A DNA stretch of 64,000 nt from CAIYQJ01 sp963717255 (GCA_963717255.1 CAVQVT010000010.1:1-64000); one strand, 5' to 3'; shown: positions 8,884-18,166, counted from the stretch's first letter. Notes: a model not told the origin generated them from the sequence alone. Made by a program: numbers and translations.

Positions 8884-9576
8884 GTGGCCGACTCCCCGCC
8901 CATCCTCGACGCCGGGTACGCGCCGGTCGGCGATGCGCGGGCGGCGTACGAGACCCACGGCGTCTCGCTCGTCCGGTATCTCGCGCGGAGGACCGCGAAG
9001 ACGCGGCTCCTGCTCGAGCTGCCCGAGCTCCTCCCGGCAGGTGGCGCGGCGCGGCCCGCCCGTGCGCTCGCGGCCTTCGGCATCTACTGCGCGGCGGCGG
9101 CAGCGTCGTTCGGGCGCGGATACCGCCAGCCCACGTTCGACGCGACCGGCACGGAGCTGGAGGAGATCGACCCGGAGACCGGCGCGCGGATCGTCGCGCG
9201 CCTCGAGGGCCGCGGACCGGGATCGCGCATCCGCCTGGCCGTCGCCGTCGAGCTCCCCGGGATCGGCACCTTCGAGGGCCGCGAGGAGATCACAGGGACG
9301 ACACTCGGGCTCCGGGGGCTGGGCATGCCCGCCCCGTCACGCTTCGCCCTCCGGACGGCCTCGCCGCTCGCTCCGTGGGAGGCGACGGCGACCGGGCTGA
9401 TCACCGCGGAGCTCGCGCCCCGCCTGGGCGGCGCGCTGGTCCGCGGCTACGGGTCGCTCGACCTCCGGGACGATCGCGGGACGCGCGGGACCGTCGTGCT
9501 CGACCGGACGGGGATCGCGACGTCACGTGTGGACGGCGCCGACCAGTTCGTCGTCCGGCGCTCGTTCCGGCGCTGA
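8884..9576 (+). CDS. Conserved-looking hypothetical protein (230 residues)
   Basis: No family recognised. The GTG at 8884 is chosen because GGAGGT lies 5 bases upstream; an ATG at 8827 would fall inside a hairpin and lacks a ribosome-binding site. The first half is helical with a hydrophobic patch (AALAAFGIYCAAAAASFGRGY, about residues 60-80). The second half alternates short strands rich in Gly, Arg and Glu and looks like a beta-barrel or lipocalin-type fold, which is speculation. There is no signal peptide and no obvious catalytic motif. It is transcribed in the same direction as gltBD, 81 bases downstream, and convergent with the next gene. Confidence 0.7.
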   Translation: MADSPPILDAGYAPVGDARAAYETHGVSLVRYLARRTAKTRLLLELPELLPAGGAARPARALAAFGIYCAAAAASFGRGYRQPTFDATGTELEEIDPETGARIVARLEGRGPGSRIRLAVAVELPGIGTFEGREEITGTTLGLRGLGMPAPSRFALRTASPLAPWEATATGLITAELAPRLGGALVRGYGSLDLRDDRGTRGTVVLDRTGIATSRVDGADQFVVRRSFRR

Positions 9577-9625
9577 CGCGACCCGGCGGCCGGCTCGGCT
9601 CGGACCCGCCCCGGGCAGTGGAAGA

Positions 9626-9655
9626 CCCCCGAGGGGGTGCGGACCTCCTCGGGGG
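9626..9655. terminator. Hairpin between convergent genes
   Basis: CCCCCGAGG at 9626-9634 pairs with CCTCGGGGG at 9647-9655 across a 12-base loop. It sits 49 bases after the plus-strand stop and 72 bases after the minus-strand stop at 9728, so it can serve both. Confidence 0.5.
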
Positions 9656-9727
9656 CCTGGGACGTGAGTCGCGTGGGAGACGCGCAGCCCCGCGGGACGC
9701 GGGGACGCTGGCGGGGCCACGCCTCCC

Positions 9728-9952
9728 TTATGTGGTGGCGCCCGCGACCCCCACGAGCCGGCGGACGAACGCGCCCAGCGAGCCGCGCGACCGGCCCGAC
9801 TCCTGGTCGCGCCGCGGCAGGGGCTCCGCGTCCTCATGCCGGTACAGCCGGCGGACCTCGGCGGTGTCGCCGTCGACGTAGAGGACGGACCCGACCCACC
9901 GTGGCTGGTTCCCGGTGCCGTTCGCGTAGTAGAGGCCCGGCATGCCCTTCAT
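9728..9952 (-). CDS. Small hypothetical protein (74 residues)
   Basis: The ATG at 9952 is supported by a strong ribosome-binding site (GGGGGGAG, 5 bases ahead); longer versions of this frame are Arg- and Pro-rich and unlikely. The product starts MKGMPGLYYANGTGN, contains a probable small beta-hairpin (WVGSVLYVDGDTAEVRRLYRH), then a charged linker and a C-terminal helix. No family recognised. The segment looks like a small SH3- or PRC-like beta structure, which is a guess. It lies downstream of the LuxR-type regulator on the same strand, 216 bases away. Confidence 0.6.
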   Translation of the reverse strand: MKGMPGLYYANGTGNQPRWVGSVLYVDGDTAEVRRLYRHEDAEPLPRRDQESGRSRGSLGAFVRRLVGVAGATT

Positions 9953-10031
9953 GGGACTCCCCCCTTGCCCGATCCCACGTCCTCGTGGGAGAACGATCGT
10001 GCACGAGGGGGTCCGTCGAGCGCATCGGGCG

Positions 10032-10050
10032 GATGCCCGGGGTGGGCATC
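10032..10050 (-). terminator. Hairpin downstream of the ATPase-LuxR gene
   Basis: GATGCCC and GGGCATC form a perfect 7-bp stem around GGGGT, 119 bases beyond the stop at 10169. It could be a terminator for the regulator gene or part of the leader of the small gene at 9728-9952. Confidence 0.35.
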
Positions 10051-10168
10051 TTCGTGGACCGCCGGCCTCGGGGATGCGCGGGTGGGCACCCACGCACCGG
10101 GCTCCACCGTGTCGGGCTCCAGCGTGTCGCGCCACCGCGGCGGGCACGCTGGCGTCGCGGACGAGAGC

Positions 10169-12712
10169 TCAGCCGGCTTTCGCCTCGTCGAGCAGTCCGC
10201 TGCGCACCACCCATGCCGCGGCCTCCGCGCGCCCGCGGACGCCCAGCTTCCCGTAGATGCTCACCGAGTGGTGCATCACGGTCTTCGGCCGCAGGCCGAG
10301 CGCGGCGGCGATGTCCTTGTTCGTGTCGCCGTGCGCCAGGAGCCGGAGGACGTCGATCTCGCGGGGCGTGAGGCGCTCGGCGCCTGACCCGGCCGCACCG
10401 TCGACCTCGGGCTGGCCGGCGCGCGTCCGCCGTCCCGGCGTCCGGCCGGTGAGGTCGGATGCGTATTCGATCCCGGCCGCGAGCGCCGCGTCCCACGGAA
10501 GGAGCATGCCTTCCGCGACGACCGCGTCGAAATCCTCGCCCCCCATCCGGGCGCGGGCCGCCTCCACCGCTGCCAGGTAGACGGCTGTCGGCCCCGCAGT
10601 GAGACCGACCTGGAGCGCCGGCAGCACGGCCGTGAGCGCGCCGTGGAGGACCGCCGCGATCGCCGCGTCGGCCGTGCGCCCCGATGCGACGACGACGAGG
10701 TTCGCGAGCGCGAACCCGCCGGCGCTCAGCGCGCCGGTCCGCTGGCCCAGGCGGAGGCCGTCGACGCACCAGGCTGCAGAACGGTCGAGATCGCCGGCGG
10801 CGAGCGATGCCCAGGCGAGGCGCCCGATCATCCAGCCCTCCGCGACGACGTCGCCGACGTCGCGGCAGATCCCGAGGAGCGCCTCCGGCGTCGGGATCGC
10901 ATCCGGGAGGCCCGGGGTATCGGCGGGGATGCCCTGGAGGAGCACCGCCGCGCGGACCACCGTGTCGAGGTCTCGGGAGCGCCGCGCTCGCTCCAGGGAC
11001 TCCGCGCCGAGGCGCGTGGCGGTCCCCAGGTCGCCCGACTGCTGCGCGAGCATGCCGGACCAGCACATGAACCGGGTCTCCCACGAGGGGTCGCTCGCGG
11101 TCTGCGCGAGTGCCAGGCCCTCCCGCGCCGCGCCTGCGGCGGCGCCCATGTCGCGGGTGACGAACAGCGTCCGGATCACGCACGAGAGGCCGAAGAGGAG
11201 CACGACGTCGTCGCCGGAGGCCCGGGCCAGCCTGAGGCCGAGGTCGAGCCGCTGACCGGTCGTCTGGCGGTCTCCCTCGACCGGCTCGTCCGCCGAGAGA
11301 AGGGCGCGCCAGAGCAGAGCTCGGGCGCGGATGGGCGCCGCGACGACGTCGCCGGCGTCCGCCTGGGACTCCGTAGCCGCGAGCAGCGCATCGAGCCACG
11401 CGCGAGAACGCGGGAAGAGGCCCTGGCGGTGCCAGAGCGGCGCGAGGTCCGCGGCGAGCTCAAGGCCGCGCGGCAGGTCGCCCGCCGAGACGCAGCGCCC
11501 CAGGGCCGCGTGGAGGTTGTCTCGGTCGATCGCGAGGCGTGCCACCTGGACCGGTCCGTCCAGGCCCGCCGCATCGCGCGCGACGCGGATGAACCATCCC
11601 GTATGGCGCTCGAGCGTCCGCCTCGTCTCCCCCGACGCGGCGAGCAGCTCACCGGAGTACTCGGCGACGGTCGGCACCAGGCGGTACCGCGGTCCGGGAG
11701 CCGGCGCGTCCGGCTCGACCAGGTGCACGTCCACGAGCGTCGTGAGGGCGTCGAGGAAGCCGGCCGCGCCCCATGCGCGATCGGCGCAGACCTCACGCAC
11801 CGCCTCGAGCGAGCACCCGCCCTCGAAGACGCCCATCCGGCGGAACAGCGCCTGCTGGCGCTCGTCCAGGAGGCGGTGGCTCCACGCGATCGCAGACCGC
11901 AGCCCCGTCCGGTGCGAGTCGGCGTCGGCCGGACCCATGGCCGTCAGGTCGAGAGCCGAGCCGGTCTCGAGCATCTCGAGCTGCGCCGCCGGTGAGAGCG
12001 TGGTCACGCGTGCCGCCGCGAGCTCGATCGCCAGCGGCAGGCCGTCGAGCCGCTCCACGAGCCGGGCGACGGACGGCACGTTCTCCCGCGTGCAGCGGAA
12101 CCCTGCGTCCACGGCGCTCGCGCGCTCGCAGAAGAGCGCGACGGCCGGGGAGAGCTGCGCCACGACCGGATCGTCGGCCGGACCGGTCGGGAGGGGGAGG
12201 GTGCCGAGGCGGACGACGTGCTCGCCCCGCGAGCGGAGAGGCGCCGACGCCGTCGCGAGCACGTGGCTGCCCGGGCACTCATCGAGGATCTCGAGGAGAT
12301 CCTCCACGCCGCCCGGGACGTGGTCCAGGTCGTCCGCGACGATGAGCGTCGGCTCGTACTGGAGGCTGCGGCGCAGCGCGTCCCCCGGGGTCCGGCCGGG
12401 CACCACGTTCAGGTCGAGGGCGCCGGCGACGGCCGCCACCAGGAGATCGGGATCGTCGATCGAGGCGCAGTCCACGATCACCGCGCCGCCCGCCAGGTCC
12501 GCTCCCACCCGGCGCGCGATCTCCACGGCCAGGCGCGTCTTCCCGGCGCCGCTGCGGCCCGTGATCGTGACGAGAGCCACGTCGGGTGACCGGACGAGCG
12601 CGAGGAGCGAGGCGATCTCCGCCTCGCGCCCGATGAAGGAGGTGCGCTGGGGACGCGGCCGCCTGCGCCTGTCTCCCAGCGCGGCGCCCCCCGTGTCTGC
12701 GGCGCGTGTCAT
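10169..12712 (-). CDS. NB-ARC/AAA-type ATPase with C-terminal LuxR helix-turn-helix
   Basis: 847 residues. A P-loop (GRSGAGKT, residues 52-59) follows the FIGREAEI opening typical of STAND ATPases. A Walker B-like strand 'TLIVADDLDH' lies near 120, and GLPLAIELAAARV near 220 is the conserved NB-ARC GLPL box. The middle 500 residues are helical and probably TPR-like, with a purely helical composition and repeated Leu/Ala pairs. The last 65 residues (LTPREIDVLRLLAHGDTNKDIAAALGL...) are a LuxR/GerE DNA-binding domain. This layout is that of large ATP-dependent transcription activators that sense a ligand through the helical region. The target is unknown. It lies 54 bases after the membrane phosphatase gene on the same strand and has its own GAGGGGA ribosome-binding site. 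Confidence 0.9.
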   Translation of the reverse strand: MTRAADTGGAALGDRRRRPRPQRTSFIGREAEIASLLALVRSPDVALVTITGRSGAGKTRLAVEIARRVGADLAGGAVIVDCASIDDPDLLVAAVAGALDLNVVPGRTPGDALRRSLQYEPTLIVADDLDHVPGGVEDLLEILDECPGSHVLATASAPLRSRGEHVVRLGTLPLPTGPADDPVVAQLSPAVALFCERASAVDAGFRCTRENVPSVARLVERLDGLPLAIELAAARVTTLSPAAQLEMLETGSALDLTAMGPADADSHRTGLRSAIAWSHRLLDERQQALFRRMGVFEGGCSLEAVREVCADRAWGAAGFLDALTTLVDVHLVEPDAPAPGPRYRLVPTVAEYSGELLAASGETRRTLERHTGWFIRVARDAAGLDGPVQVARLAIDRDNLHAALGRCVSAGDLPRGLELAADLAPLWHRQGLFPRSRAWLDALLAATESQADAGDVVAAPIRARALLWRALLSADEPVEGDRQTTGQRLDLGLRLARASGDDVVLLFGLSCVIRTLFVTRDMGAAAGAAREGLALAQTASDPSWETRFMCWSGMLAQQSGDLGTATRLGAESLERARRSRDLDTVVRAAVLLQGIPADTPGLPDAIPTPEALLGICRDVGDVVAEGWMIGRLAWASLAAGDLDRSAAWCVDGLRLGQRTGALSAGGFALANLVVVASGRTADAAIAAVLHGALTAVLPALQVGLTAGPTAVYLAAVEAARARMGGEDFDAVVAEGMLLPWDAALAAGIEYASDLTGRTPGRRTRAGQPEVDGAAGSGAERLTPREIDVLRLLAHGDTNKDIAAALGLRPKTVMHHSVSIYGKLGVRGRAEAAAWVVRSGLLDEAKAG

Positions 12713-12766
12713 CGCGGATCCCCTCGGAGCGGACGTGCGGGCAGGGGGGCCGGCGGACCGTGCCCG

Positions 12767-14956
12767 TCAGGCGGCCGGCGCCTCCTCGCCGGCCGCCCTG
12801 GGCTCGGGCTTCGACAACGGGGCGGCGCTGCCGTCCGGCCCGAACCGCAGGCCCAGCTCGCGCTCGGCCCAGCGGCGGATCTGCCGGTAGACCGCCTCGG
12901 CTCCGACGATCTCCTCGTCGAGCTCCCAGTCCGACGGGTACATGAGGATCGGCCGCACCTGGGGCCCGCCGAGGCCGCCGTGCGCCCCGATGAGCTCCTC
13001 GAACGCGGCGATCTCGTCGAACTCGGGGTCGTACATGCTGATGACGGAGACGTCCGGGCAGTGCTGCATCCCGTCGAGTCGGAGGAACGCCTCGCGGGAC
13101 TTCCCACCGAACTGGGCGACGGGGTCCTTCCCCTCGATCCGTCCCTCGTCGAGGAAGTTGATCCCGTCGCGCCCGACGACGATCGCGCCGTGCTCGGACG
13201 ACCGGATGAGCATCGCGCCGATCCCCGGATGGTTCGCGAGCGCCTCGACCATGCCCGGGTAGGTCGCCGCGAGCTGCTCGAGCGTCGCTCGGCCGGGCAT
13301 CTGCGGGAAGAAGACCAGGCCGAGGTTGCCCGAGGCCATCCAGATGAGCTCCGGGCGGTCTTCCGGCTTCGCCGCCTCGACCGCGTCGGCCTTGTCCTCC
13401 GCCGCCTTCGTCGGACCGAGCTCGACGACGCCGTCCTCGGTCCGGCCGCGGAGAGCGGTCCGTGCGATGCGTCCGGAGACGCCCTTCACCTGCGTGACCT
13501 CGGAGAGGAAGGCGTTCGTCTGGCCCCACTCCTCGACGCGGGAGACGGCGGCCTCGACCGACGCCTCGCCGCCCATGAGCTGCTTGATGACGTCGCCGAG
13601 GGTCTCGCCGTATCGCTGCAGGAAGGTCGACCCCAGGCTCTGGCCGTGGTCGGAGACCACGACGAAGCGGTATGGGCGCGGTGCCTGGGCGGACGCCTTC
13701 ACGAGCGTCGCCAGGGCGGCGTCCACGCCGTCGAGCGCGTCCAGGCTCTCACCGCGCTCGGGGCCGCTGTGGTGCGCGATCTCGTCGTAGTCGGTGTAGT
13801 CGACGTAGATCGTCGGCGCGCCGCGGTACATCTCCTCGATGACGAGCGCGGTGGACACGTTCCGCAGCGCGACGTTCGTCGCCGCGCGGGCGACCGGGTA
13901 CGGCATCCCCCGGTGCATCTGCGGGACGATCCCGGCGCGCCTCTGCCGCCGCGCCTGCACGTACTCCTTCCCGATCTCGGAGACGAAGAGGACGATCGTG
14001 TGCAGGTAGTTGGTCGGGCTGGCGAAGAACGAGAAGAAGGTCTGGCTCTTCCCGAGGCCCTGGGTCGGGTCCTTGATGGTGGACATCGTCATGTAGGAGC
14101 GCGCCGCGTCGCCGGAGAAGAGGTTGCCGACGCTCGCGCCGCCGTTGGAGAGGAGCCCCTCGCCGTTCGAGATCCGGCGACCCACGACCACGGCGTCCTC
14201 GGGGTGGTTCGTCACCATGATCTTGCCGGTGTCCTTCTCGTACCAGCGGAAGGCGGGGATCCCGTCGTTGTTCCCGTGGAGGATCCCGGCCTGGCTCGCT
14301 GGCGTCGTCGGCGGCAGGAGCGCGTCCCACTTGGAGAGGCGGTACGTGCCGCCCCGGAGCCAGGCGGAGAGGTGGGGCACGCGGCCGGCGCGGACCTGGC
14401 GCGTGATGACGTCGTGCGGGAGGCCGTCGATCTGGACGATGACGAGCCCGGGCTGGTCGGTCTTCGCCACGTCCGGCCCCCGCGCCGCCTGCTGCTGGAC
14501 GAGGAGCGCCCAGTACGAGTCGTCCTGGCTCACGGAGAAGACGGCGGTGAGGATCGTGAGGATGAACGCGTAGATCAGGGACCCCACGAGAGCCGCGATG
14601 AGGCCGTTCACCTGCAGGCCGCCGACGAAGAAGGGGAGCACGAAGAACGACCCGATCTGGAACACGAGCGTCGCGACGAAGACCGCGACCACGGAGACGC
14701 TCGCGAAGGCGGCGATGAAGAGGGGTCTCACCGCGACGTTGAGGATCCCCAGGACGATCGCCGCGACCACGGCGGTGGCCCAGAACCCGGCGTCGCCGGC
14801 GATCGTGATGCCCGGCGTGAGCCCCACCGCGATGGCGAAGGCGATCACGCTCATGACGAGCGTGACGACGATCCGGCGGAAGCGGGAGCCGCCGCTCGGG
14901 CGCCAGTCCCGCATGACCTGGATCTGGAGACGGTAGAAGTCGATCACGCGGCGCAC
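12767..14956 (-). CDS. Four-TM (phage-holin-4-like) domain fused to an alkaline-phosphatase-superfamily enzyme
   Basis: 729 residues, GTG start after a GGGAGGG site. The first 140 residues hold four membrane segments (about 28-50, 57-77, 84-105, 112-136) resembling the small 4-TM holin-like family common in actinobacteria. The rest is a metal-dependent phosphatase/phosphodiesterase of the alkaline phosphatase superfamily. QIDGLPHDVI is the first metal ligand, PPTTPASQAG holds the Thr nucleophile, VDYTDYDEIAHHSGP gives further Asp and His ligands, and VVSDHGQS carries the Asp-His pair. Such proteins probably cleave phosphodiesters or phosphonates at the membrane. The substrate is unknown. It is upstream of the ATPase-LuxR gene on the same strand. 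Confidence 0.85.
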   Translation of the reverse strand: MRRVIDFYRLQIQVMRDWRPSGGSRFRRIVVTLVMSVIAFAIAVGLTPGITIAGDAGFWATAVVAAIVLGILNVAVRPLFIAAFASVSVVAVFVATLVFQIGSFFVLPFFVGGLQVNGLIAALVGSLIYAFILTILTAVFSVSQDDSYWALLVQQQAARGPDVAKTDQPGLVIVQIDGLPHDVITRQVRAGRVPHLSAWLRGGTYRLSKWDALLPPTTPASQAGILHGNNDGIPAFRWYEKDTGKIMVTNHPEDAVVVGRRISNGEGLLSNGGASVGNLFSGDAARSYMTMSTIKDPTQGLGKSQTFFSFFASPTNYLHTIVLFVSEIGKEYVQARRQRRAGIVPQMHRGMPYPVARAATNVALRNVSTALVIEEMYRGAPTIYVDYTDYDEIAHHSGPERGESLDALDGVDAALATLVKASAQAPRPYRFVVVSDHGQSLGSTFLQRYGETLGDVIKQLMGGEASVEAAVSRVEEWGQTNAFLSEVTQVKGVSGRIARTALRGRTEDGVVELGPTKAAEDKADAVEAAKPEDRPELIWMASGNLGLVFFPQMPGRATLEQLAATYPGMVEALANHPGIGAMLIRSSEHGAIVVGRDGINFLDEGRIEGKDPVAQFGGKSREAFLRLDGMQHCPDVSVISMYDPEFDEIAAFEELIGAHGGLGGPQVRPILMYPSDWELDEEIVGAEAVYRQIRRWAERELGLRFGPDGSAAPLSKPEPRAAGEEAPAA

Positions 14957-15315
14957 CTGCGGTCCCTCCCCTGCCCCTCGCGGCCGGCTCGCCCTCTCGC
15001 TCGCCGGCCCGGGTCCACCTGAGCGGTGATGATGTCACAGCGCGATGGGCGGGACCCGGCCTCGGGGTGGCCGGCGGGATCGGCCCCCGGCGACGGCCGG
15101 GGAGGCCCGTGTCACGACGGTGGCCCGCTTCGGCCGCACGGATGCACGCTGACAGGGCCCGCAGCGGGACGGATGGTGCGCGCCGCCGTCCAGCCGCGCA
15201 TCGTCCCCTTCGGGTGATGCCGTGGTCTGCGCTCCCCCGCGGACGTCGCGCCTCGCGGGCAACGGGCGGGACCGTCCCGGCACGAGTCCCGGGTTCGCCC
15301 GTAGACTGCGTCCCC
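14957..15315. other. Intergenic region without a recognisable gene (359 bp)
   Basis: The space lies between divergent genes. The only signal I see is the TAGACT box at 15302-15307 ahead of the aldo/keto reductase. Reading frames here are Arg/Pro-rich and lack a codon-position GC signal. Confidence 0.6.
15302..15307 (+). promoter_or_regulatory. Candidate -10 box (TAGACT) of a leaderless gene
   Basis: TAGACT ends 8 bases before the ATG at 15316 with only GCGTCCCC between, which is not a ribosome-binding site. Confidence 0.5.
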
Positions 15316-16257
15316 ATGCGATACGTGGACGTCGACGGGATGCGCGTCTCGCGCATCGGGCTGGGCGCGTGGCAGTTCGGCTCGCGCGAGTGGGGCTACG
15401 GCGAGTCGTACGCGACGGAGACGGCGCCGGCGCTCGTCCGCCGTGCGCTGGATCTCGGGATCACGATGATCGACACGGCCGAGGCGTACGGTCCGGCCCG
15501 GTCCGAGAGGATCATCCGGGACGCGCTCGCGACGATCCCGGACGCCGAGCAGGACGGGCTGGTCGTGGCGACCAAGTTCATGCCCATCGCGCCGGCCGAG
15601 CCGGTCGTGGCGTGGCAGGCCCGCGGGAGCCGGAGGCGCCTCGGCGTCGACGCCCTCGACCTGTACTACGCGCACTGGCCCAACCCGTTCGTCTCCCCGC
15701 GTCGGACGATGCAGTCGGTCCGCCCGCTGCTCGCGGAGGGCGTGGTCCGCCGGGTGGGCGTCAGCAACCACTCGCTCGGCGCCTGGCAGGAGGCCGAGCG
15801 GGCGCTGCGGGCGCCCGTCATCGCGAACCAGGTCCGGTTCAGTCTCGCCAGCCCGGGGCCTGCGAGCGACCTGGTCCCGTATGCCGCCGCCAACGCCCGG
15901 CTGGTCGTCGCGTACTCGCCGCTCGCGCAGGGGCTCCTCGCGCGCGACGGCGCGCCCCCGACCGGCGCATCCCCCCGCGGGTTCCGGTCCCGCGACCCGC
16001 GGTTCCGGGCGGCCGGCGACGGGCGCCTGACACCCCTGACGGACGCGATCCACGCGATCGCCGCCGCCCACGGCGCCACCCCGGCCCAGGTCGCGCTCGC
16101 CTGGCTCCTCTCCCATCCCAACACCGTCGCGATCCCCGGCGCGCGGACCGTCGAGCAGCTGGAGGAGAACGCCGCCGCCGCGGACCTGGACCTCGCCCCC
16201 GATGAGATCGCCCGGCTGACGGCCCTGGCGGAGGAGCGCACGACTCCCCGACGCTGA
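15316..16257 (+). CDS. Aldo/keto reductase family oxidoreductase
   Basis: 313 residues, a complete (alpha/beta)8 barrel. The family uses NADPH to reduce carbonyls. The catalytic tetrad is visible: Asp and Tyr in IDTAEAYGPARSE (about 53-65), Lys in VVATKFMP (near 84) and His in YYAHWPNP (near 117). The phosphate-binding end is AIPGARTVEQLEEN near 275, as in the YajO/Tas-type group. The ATG at 15316 starts MRYVDVDGMRVSRIGLGAWQ, the normal first strand. The substrate cannot be told from sequence. The next gene starts 81 bases downstream on the same strand but has its own TATCAT box. Confidence 0.93.
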   Translation: MRYVDVDGMRVSRIGLGAWQFGSREWGYGESYATETAPALVRRALDLGITMIDTAEAYGPARSERIIRDALATIPDAEQDGLVVATKFMPIAPAEPVVAWQARGSRRRLGVDALDLYYAHWPNPFVSPRRTMQSVRPLLAEGVVRRVGVSNHSLGAWQEAERALRAPVIANQVRFSLASPGPASDLVPYAAANARLVVAYSPLAQGLLARDGAPPTGASPRGFRSRDPRFRAAGDGRLTPLTDAIHAIAAAHGATPAQVALAWLLSHPNTVAIPGARTVEQLEENAAAADLDLAPDEIARLTALAEERTTPRR

Positions 16258-16326
16258 GGACGCGCCCGACCGGAGCCTGCTCCGCACTCGCGCGCCGGGG
16301 CCCGCGATCGGCGCCCGGTCCGCCCG

Positions 16327-16332
16327 TATCAT
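16327..16332 (+). promoter_or_regulatory. Candidate -10 box (TATCAT) of a leaderless gene
   Basis: TATCAT ends 6 bases before the ATG at 16339. The 6-base gap CGGCGC cannot hold a ribosome-binding site. Confidence 0.55.
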
Positions 16333-16338
16333 CGGCGC

Positions 16339-17100
16339 ATGCCCGTGCCCGAGCGCGCCGCCGAGGTCGCCCATGCCGCCGACGCCGCCGACGCCGCTCT
16401 GGATGGAGGCGTCCCGCGCGAGGAGACCGGACCGCCGGCCGCGCGCGGCGACGGTCGTGTCGTCGGCGAACTCGACCTGGAGCGGATCACGTTCTTCACG
16501 GACGCGGTCGTCGCGATCGCGATGACGCTCCTGGTCATCGACCTGCGCCTGCCCGAGTGGATCACGCAGACCGCGACCGACGAGGACCTCCGGCGAGCCC
16601 TGGACGAGCTCGGTCGTCCGTTCCTCGCCTTCGCCCTGAGCTTCGTCGTCATCGCGACGTGGTGGTTCGGGCACCACCGGCTGCTGCGGACGCTCCGCGT
16701 GGTGGACTCGCGCTTCATCTTCCTGAACATCGCGTTCCTCGGGGCGATCGCCTTCCTCCCGTTCCCGACGACGATGATCGGGCGGTTCGTCGACCTTCCC
16801 ACCGCGGTCGTGGTCTATGCGGTGACGAACGTCGTCGCGGGCGGCGCCCTCTTCCTCATGCGCTGGCGCGCCGGCCGCCGGGACCTGTTCATCGCGGGCT
16901 ATCCCGACGGGGAGAAGCGGAAACGGCTCGCGTTCGCGGCGATCGGCCCGATCGGGTTCGCGATCTCCATCCCGATCGCGTTCGTCGCTCCGGTCGCCGC
17001 GGCCGTGTCCTGGAACAGCCTCTGGATCACCGCGATCGCGGTGCGCATCTGGTACCGGGGGCGGGAGCGGGCGACGGCTCGCTCGCCGGGACCCGAGTAA
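16339..17100 (+). CDS. TMEM175/DUF1211-family potassium channel-like protein
   Basis: 253 residues with six predicted membrane helices after a 45-residue charged N terminus. The first helix contains RITFFTDAVVAIAMTLLVIDLRLP, the hallmark of this family, whose bacterial members are tetrameric K+ channels with (R)xxx(F)SD in the pore helix. Here the usual Ser before Asp is Thr (FTD). The family motif normally occurs once per subunit in bacteria, as here. Its physiological role in bacteria is unsettled. The gene is convergent with the luciferase-like oxidoreductase gene ending at 17192. Confidence 0.85.
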   Translation: MPVPERAAEVAHAADAADAALDGGVPREETGPPAARGDGRVVGELDLERITFFTDAVVAIAMTLLVIDLRLPEWITQTATDEDLRRALDELGRPFLAFALSFVVIATWWFGHHRLLRTLRVVDSRFIFLNIAFLGAIAFLPFPTTMIGRFVDLPTAVVVYAVTNVVAGGALFLMRWRAGRRDLFIAGYPDGEKRKRLAFAAIGPIGFAISIPIAFVAPVAAAVSWNSLWITAIAVRIWYRGRERATARSPGPE

Positions 17101-17191
17101 GGGCGGTCCGGGCGCACGGGGGCCCAGGGCCATTCGGCTGCAGAAGGCCGGGCCGCCGCCCGCCGGGCGACCGCCCGTCGCGCCGCTGCGG

Positions 17192-18166
17192 CTATCGGAA
17201 CGCCGGAAGGACGTCCGCCGCGAGCGCCTCGAGGACATCGAACCGCGCGAGCCCGGGCACGTCCGAGATGACGATGTAGTCCACGCCGGCGTCGATGAGA
17301 CGCCCGTACGTGTCGATCAGCTCCTGCGGACCGCCGACCACCGCATGAGACCGGTATTCCTCGAGGGTCTGGCCCCGCCGGTAGCGTTCCGTCAGCGCCT
17401 CCGGGTCGTCGCCCGGCAGGACGAGCGTCGTCTCCACGTCGGACGAGCGGATGAGGGTGTCGGGATCCCGCCCGATCGCCTCGCAGTGGGCGCGGACGAC
17501 GCCGAACTTGTGCCGGTACCACCCCATGTCGTCGAGGTGGCCGCCGAAGTTCGTCGCGTCGCCGTAGCGGGCGGCGAGCCGGAGCGTCACCTTCTCGCCC
17601 GCACCGCCGACCCAGACGGGTGGGTGCGGCCGCTGGATCGGCTTCGGCTCGTTGATGGCGCCATCGATCCGGTAGAACTCCCCGTCGAAGGACGCGCGTG
17701 GCTCGGACCACATCGCGTGGATCACCTGGAGCGACTCCGCGAGCATCCGCAGGCGCACCGGGACCGGCGGGAACGGGTACCCGTAGGCGAGGTACTCGTG
17801 CTCATACCAGCCGGCGCCGATCCCGAAGTCGAGCCGGCCGGCGCTCATGACGTCCACCGTTGACGCCATCTTCGCCAGGAGCGCGGGGTTCCTGTATGCG
17901 GCGCACGTGACCATCTGGCCGATCCGGATGCGGCTGGTCTCGCGCGCCAGGGCGGCCGTGGAGGTCCAGGCCTCGAACGTCGTCTCGAGGACCGGCCGGT
18001 GGTAGGTGTGGAAGTGGTCGAAGAGCCACACGGAGTCGAACCCGAGGCGTTCGGCCGCCTGTGTGACGCGGACCATCGTCTCGAACTGCTCGACGGGATC
18101 GTCGATGTCCACCAGATCGAGGATCCAACCCTGGGGGACGAAGAGACCAAACCGGACAGTGGGCAC
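17192..18166 (-). CDS. LLM-class flavin/F420-dependent oxidoreductase
   Basis: 324 residues starting VRFGLFVPQGW after an excellent ribosome-binding site (GAGGAGGT, 5 bases before the GTG at 18166). It is a TIM-barrel protein of the luciferase-like superfamily. Recognisable elements are the N-terminal strand, the HFHTYHRP active-site region near 52, GRLDFGIGAGWYEHEY near 107 and PPVWVGGAGEKVTLRLAARYGDATN near 190, which binds cofactor phosphate. The F420-dependent subgroup is favoured by the presence of GIGAGW and WVGGAGE, but FMN use cannot be excluded. The gene is divergent from the etfBA operon and shares its 195-bp upstream region. Confidence 0.88.
   Translation of the reverse strand: MPTVRFGLFVPQGWILDLVDIDDPVEQFETMVRVTQAAERLGFDSVWLFDHFHTYHRPVLETTFEAWTSTAALARETSRIRIGQMVTCAAYRNPALLAKMASTVDVMSAGRLDFGIGAGWYEHEYLAYGYPFPPVPVRLRMLAESLQVIHAMWSEPRASFDGEFYRIDGAINEPKPIQRPHPPVWVGGAGEKVTLRLAARYGDATNFGGHLDDMGWYRHKFGVVRAHCEAIGRDPDTLIRSSDVETTLVLPGDDPEALTERYRRGQTLEEYRSHAVVGGPQELIDTYGRLIDAGVDYIVISDVPGLARFDVLEALAADVLPAFR

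Noticed and set aside
12980..15022. A 680-codon plus-strand frame opposite the membrane phosphatase gene
   Set aside because: Composition is Arg/Asp/Glu/Val-rich without motif, and the other strand carries a full domain set.
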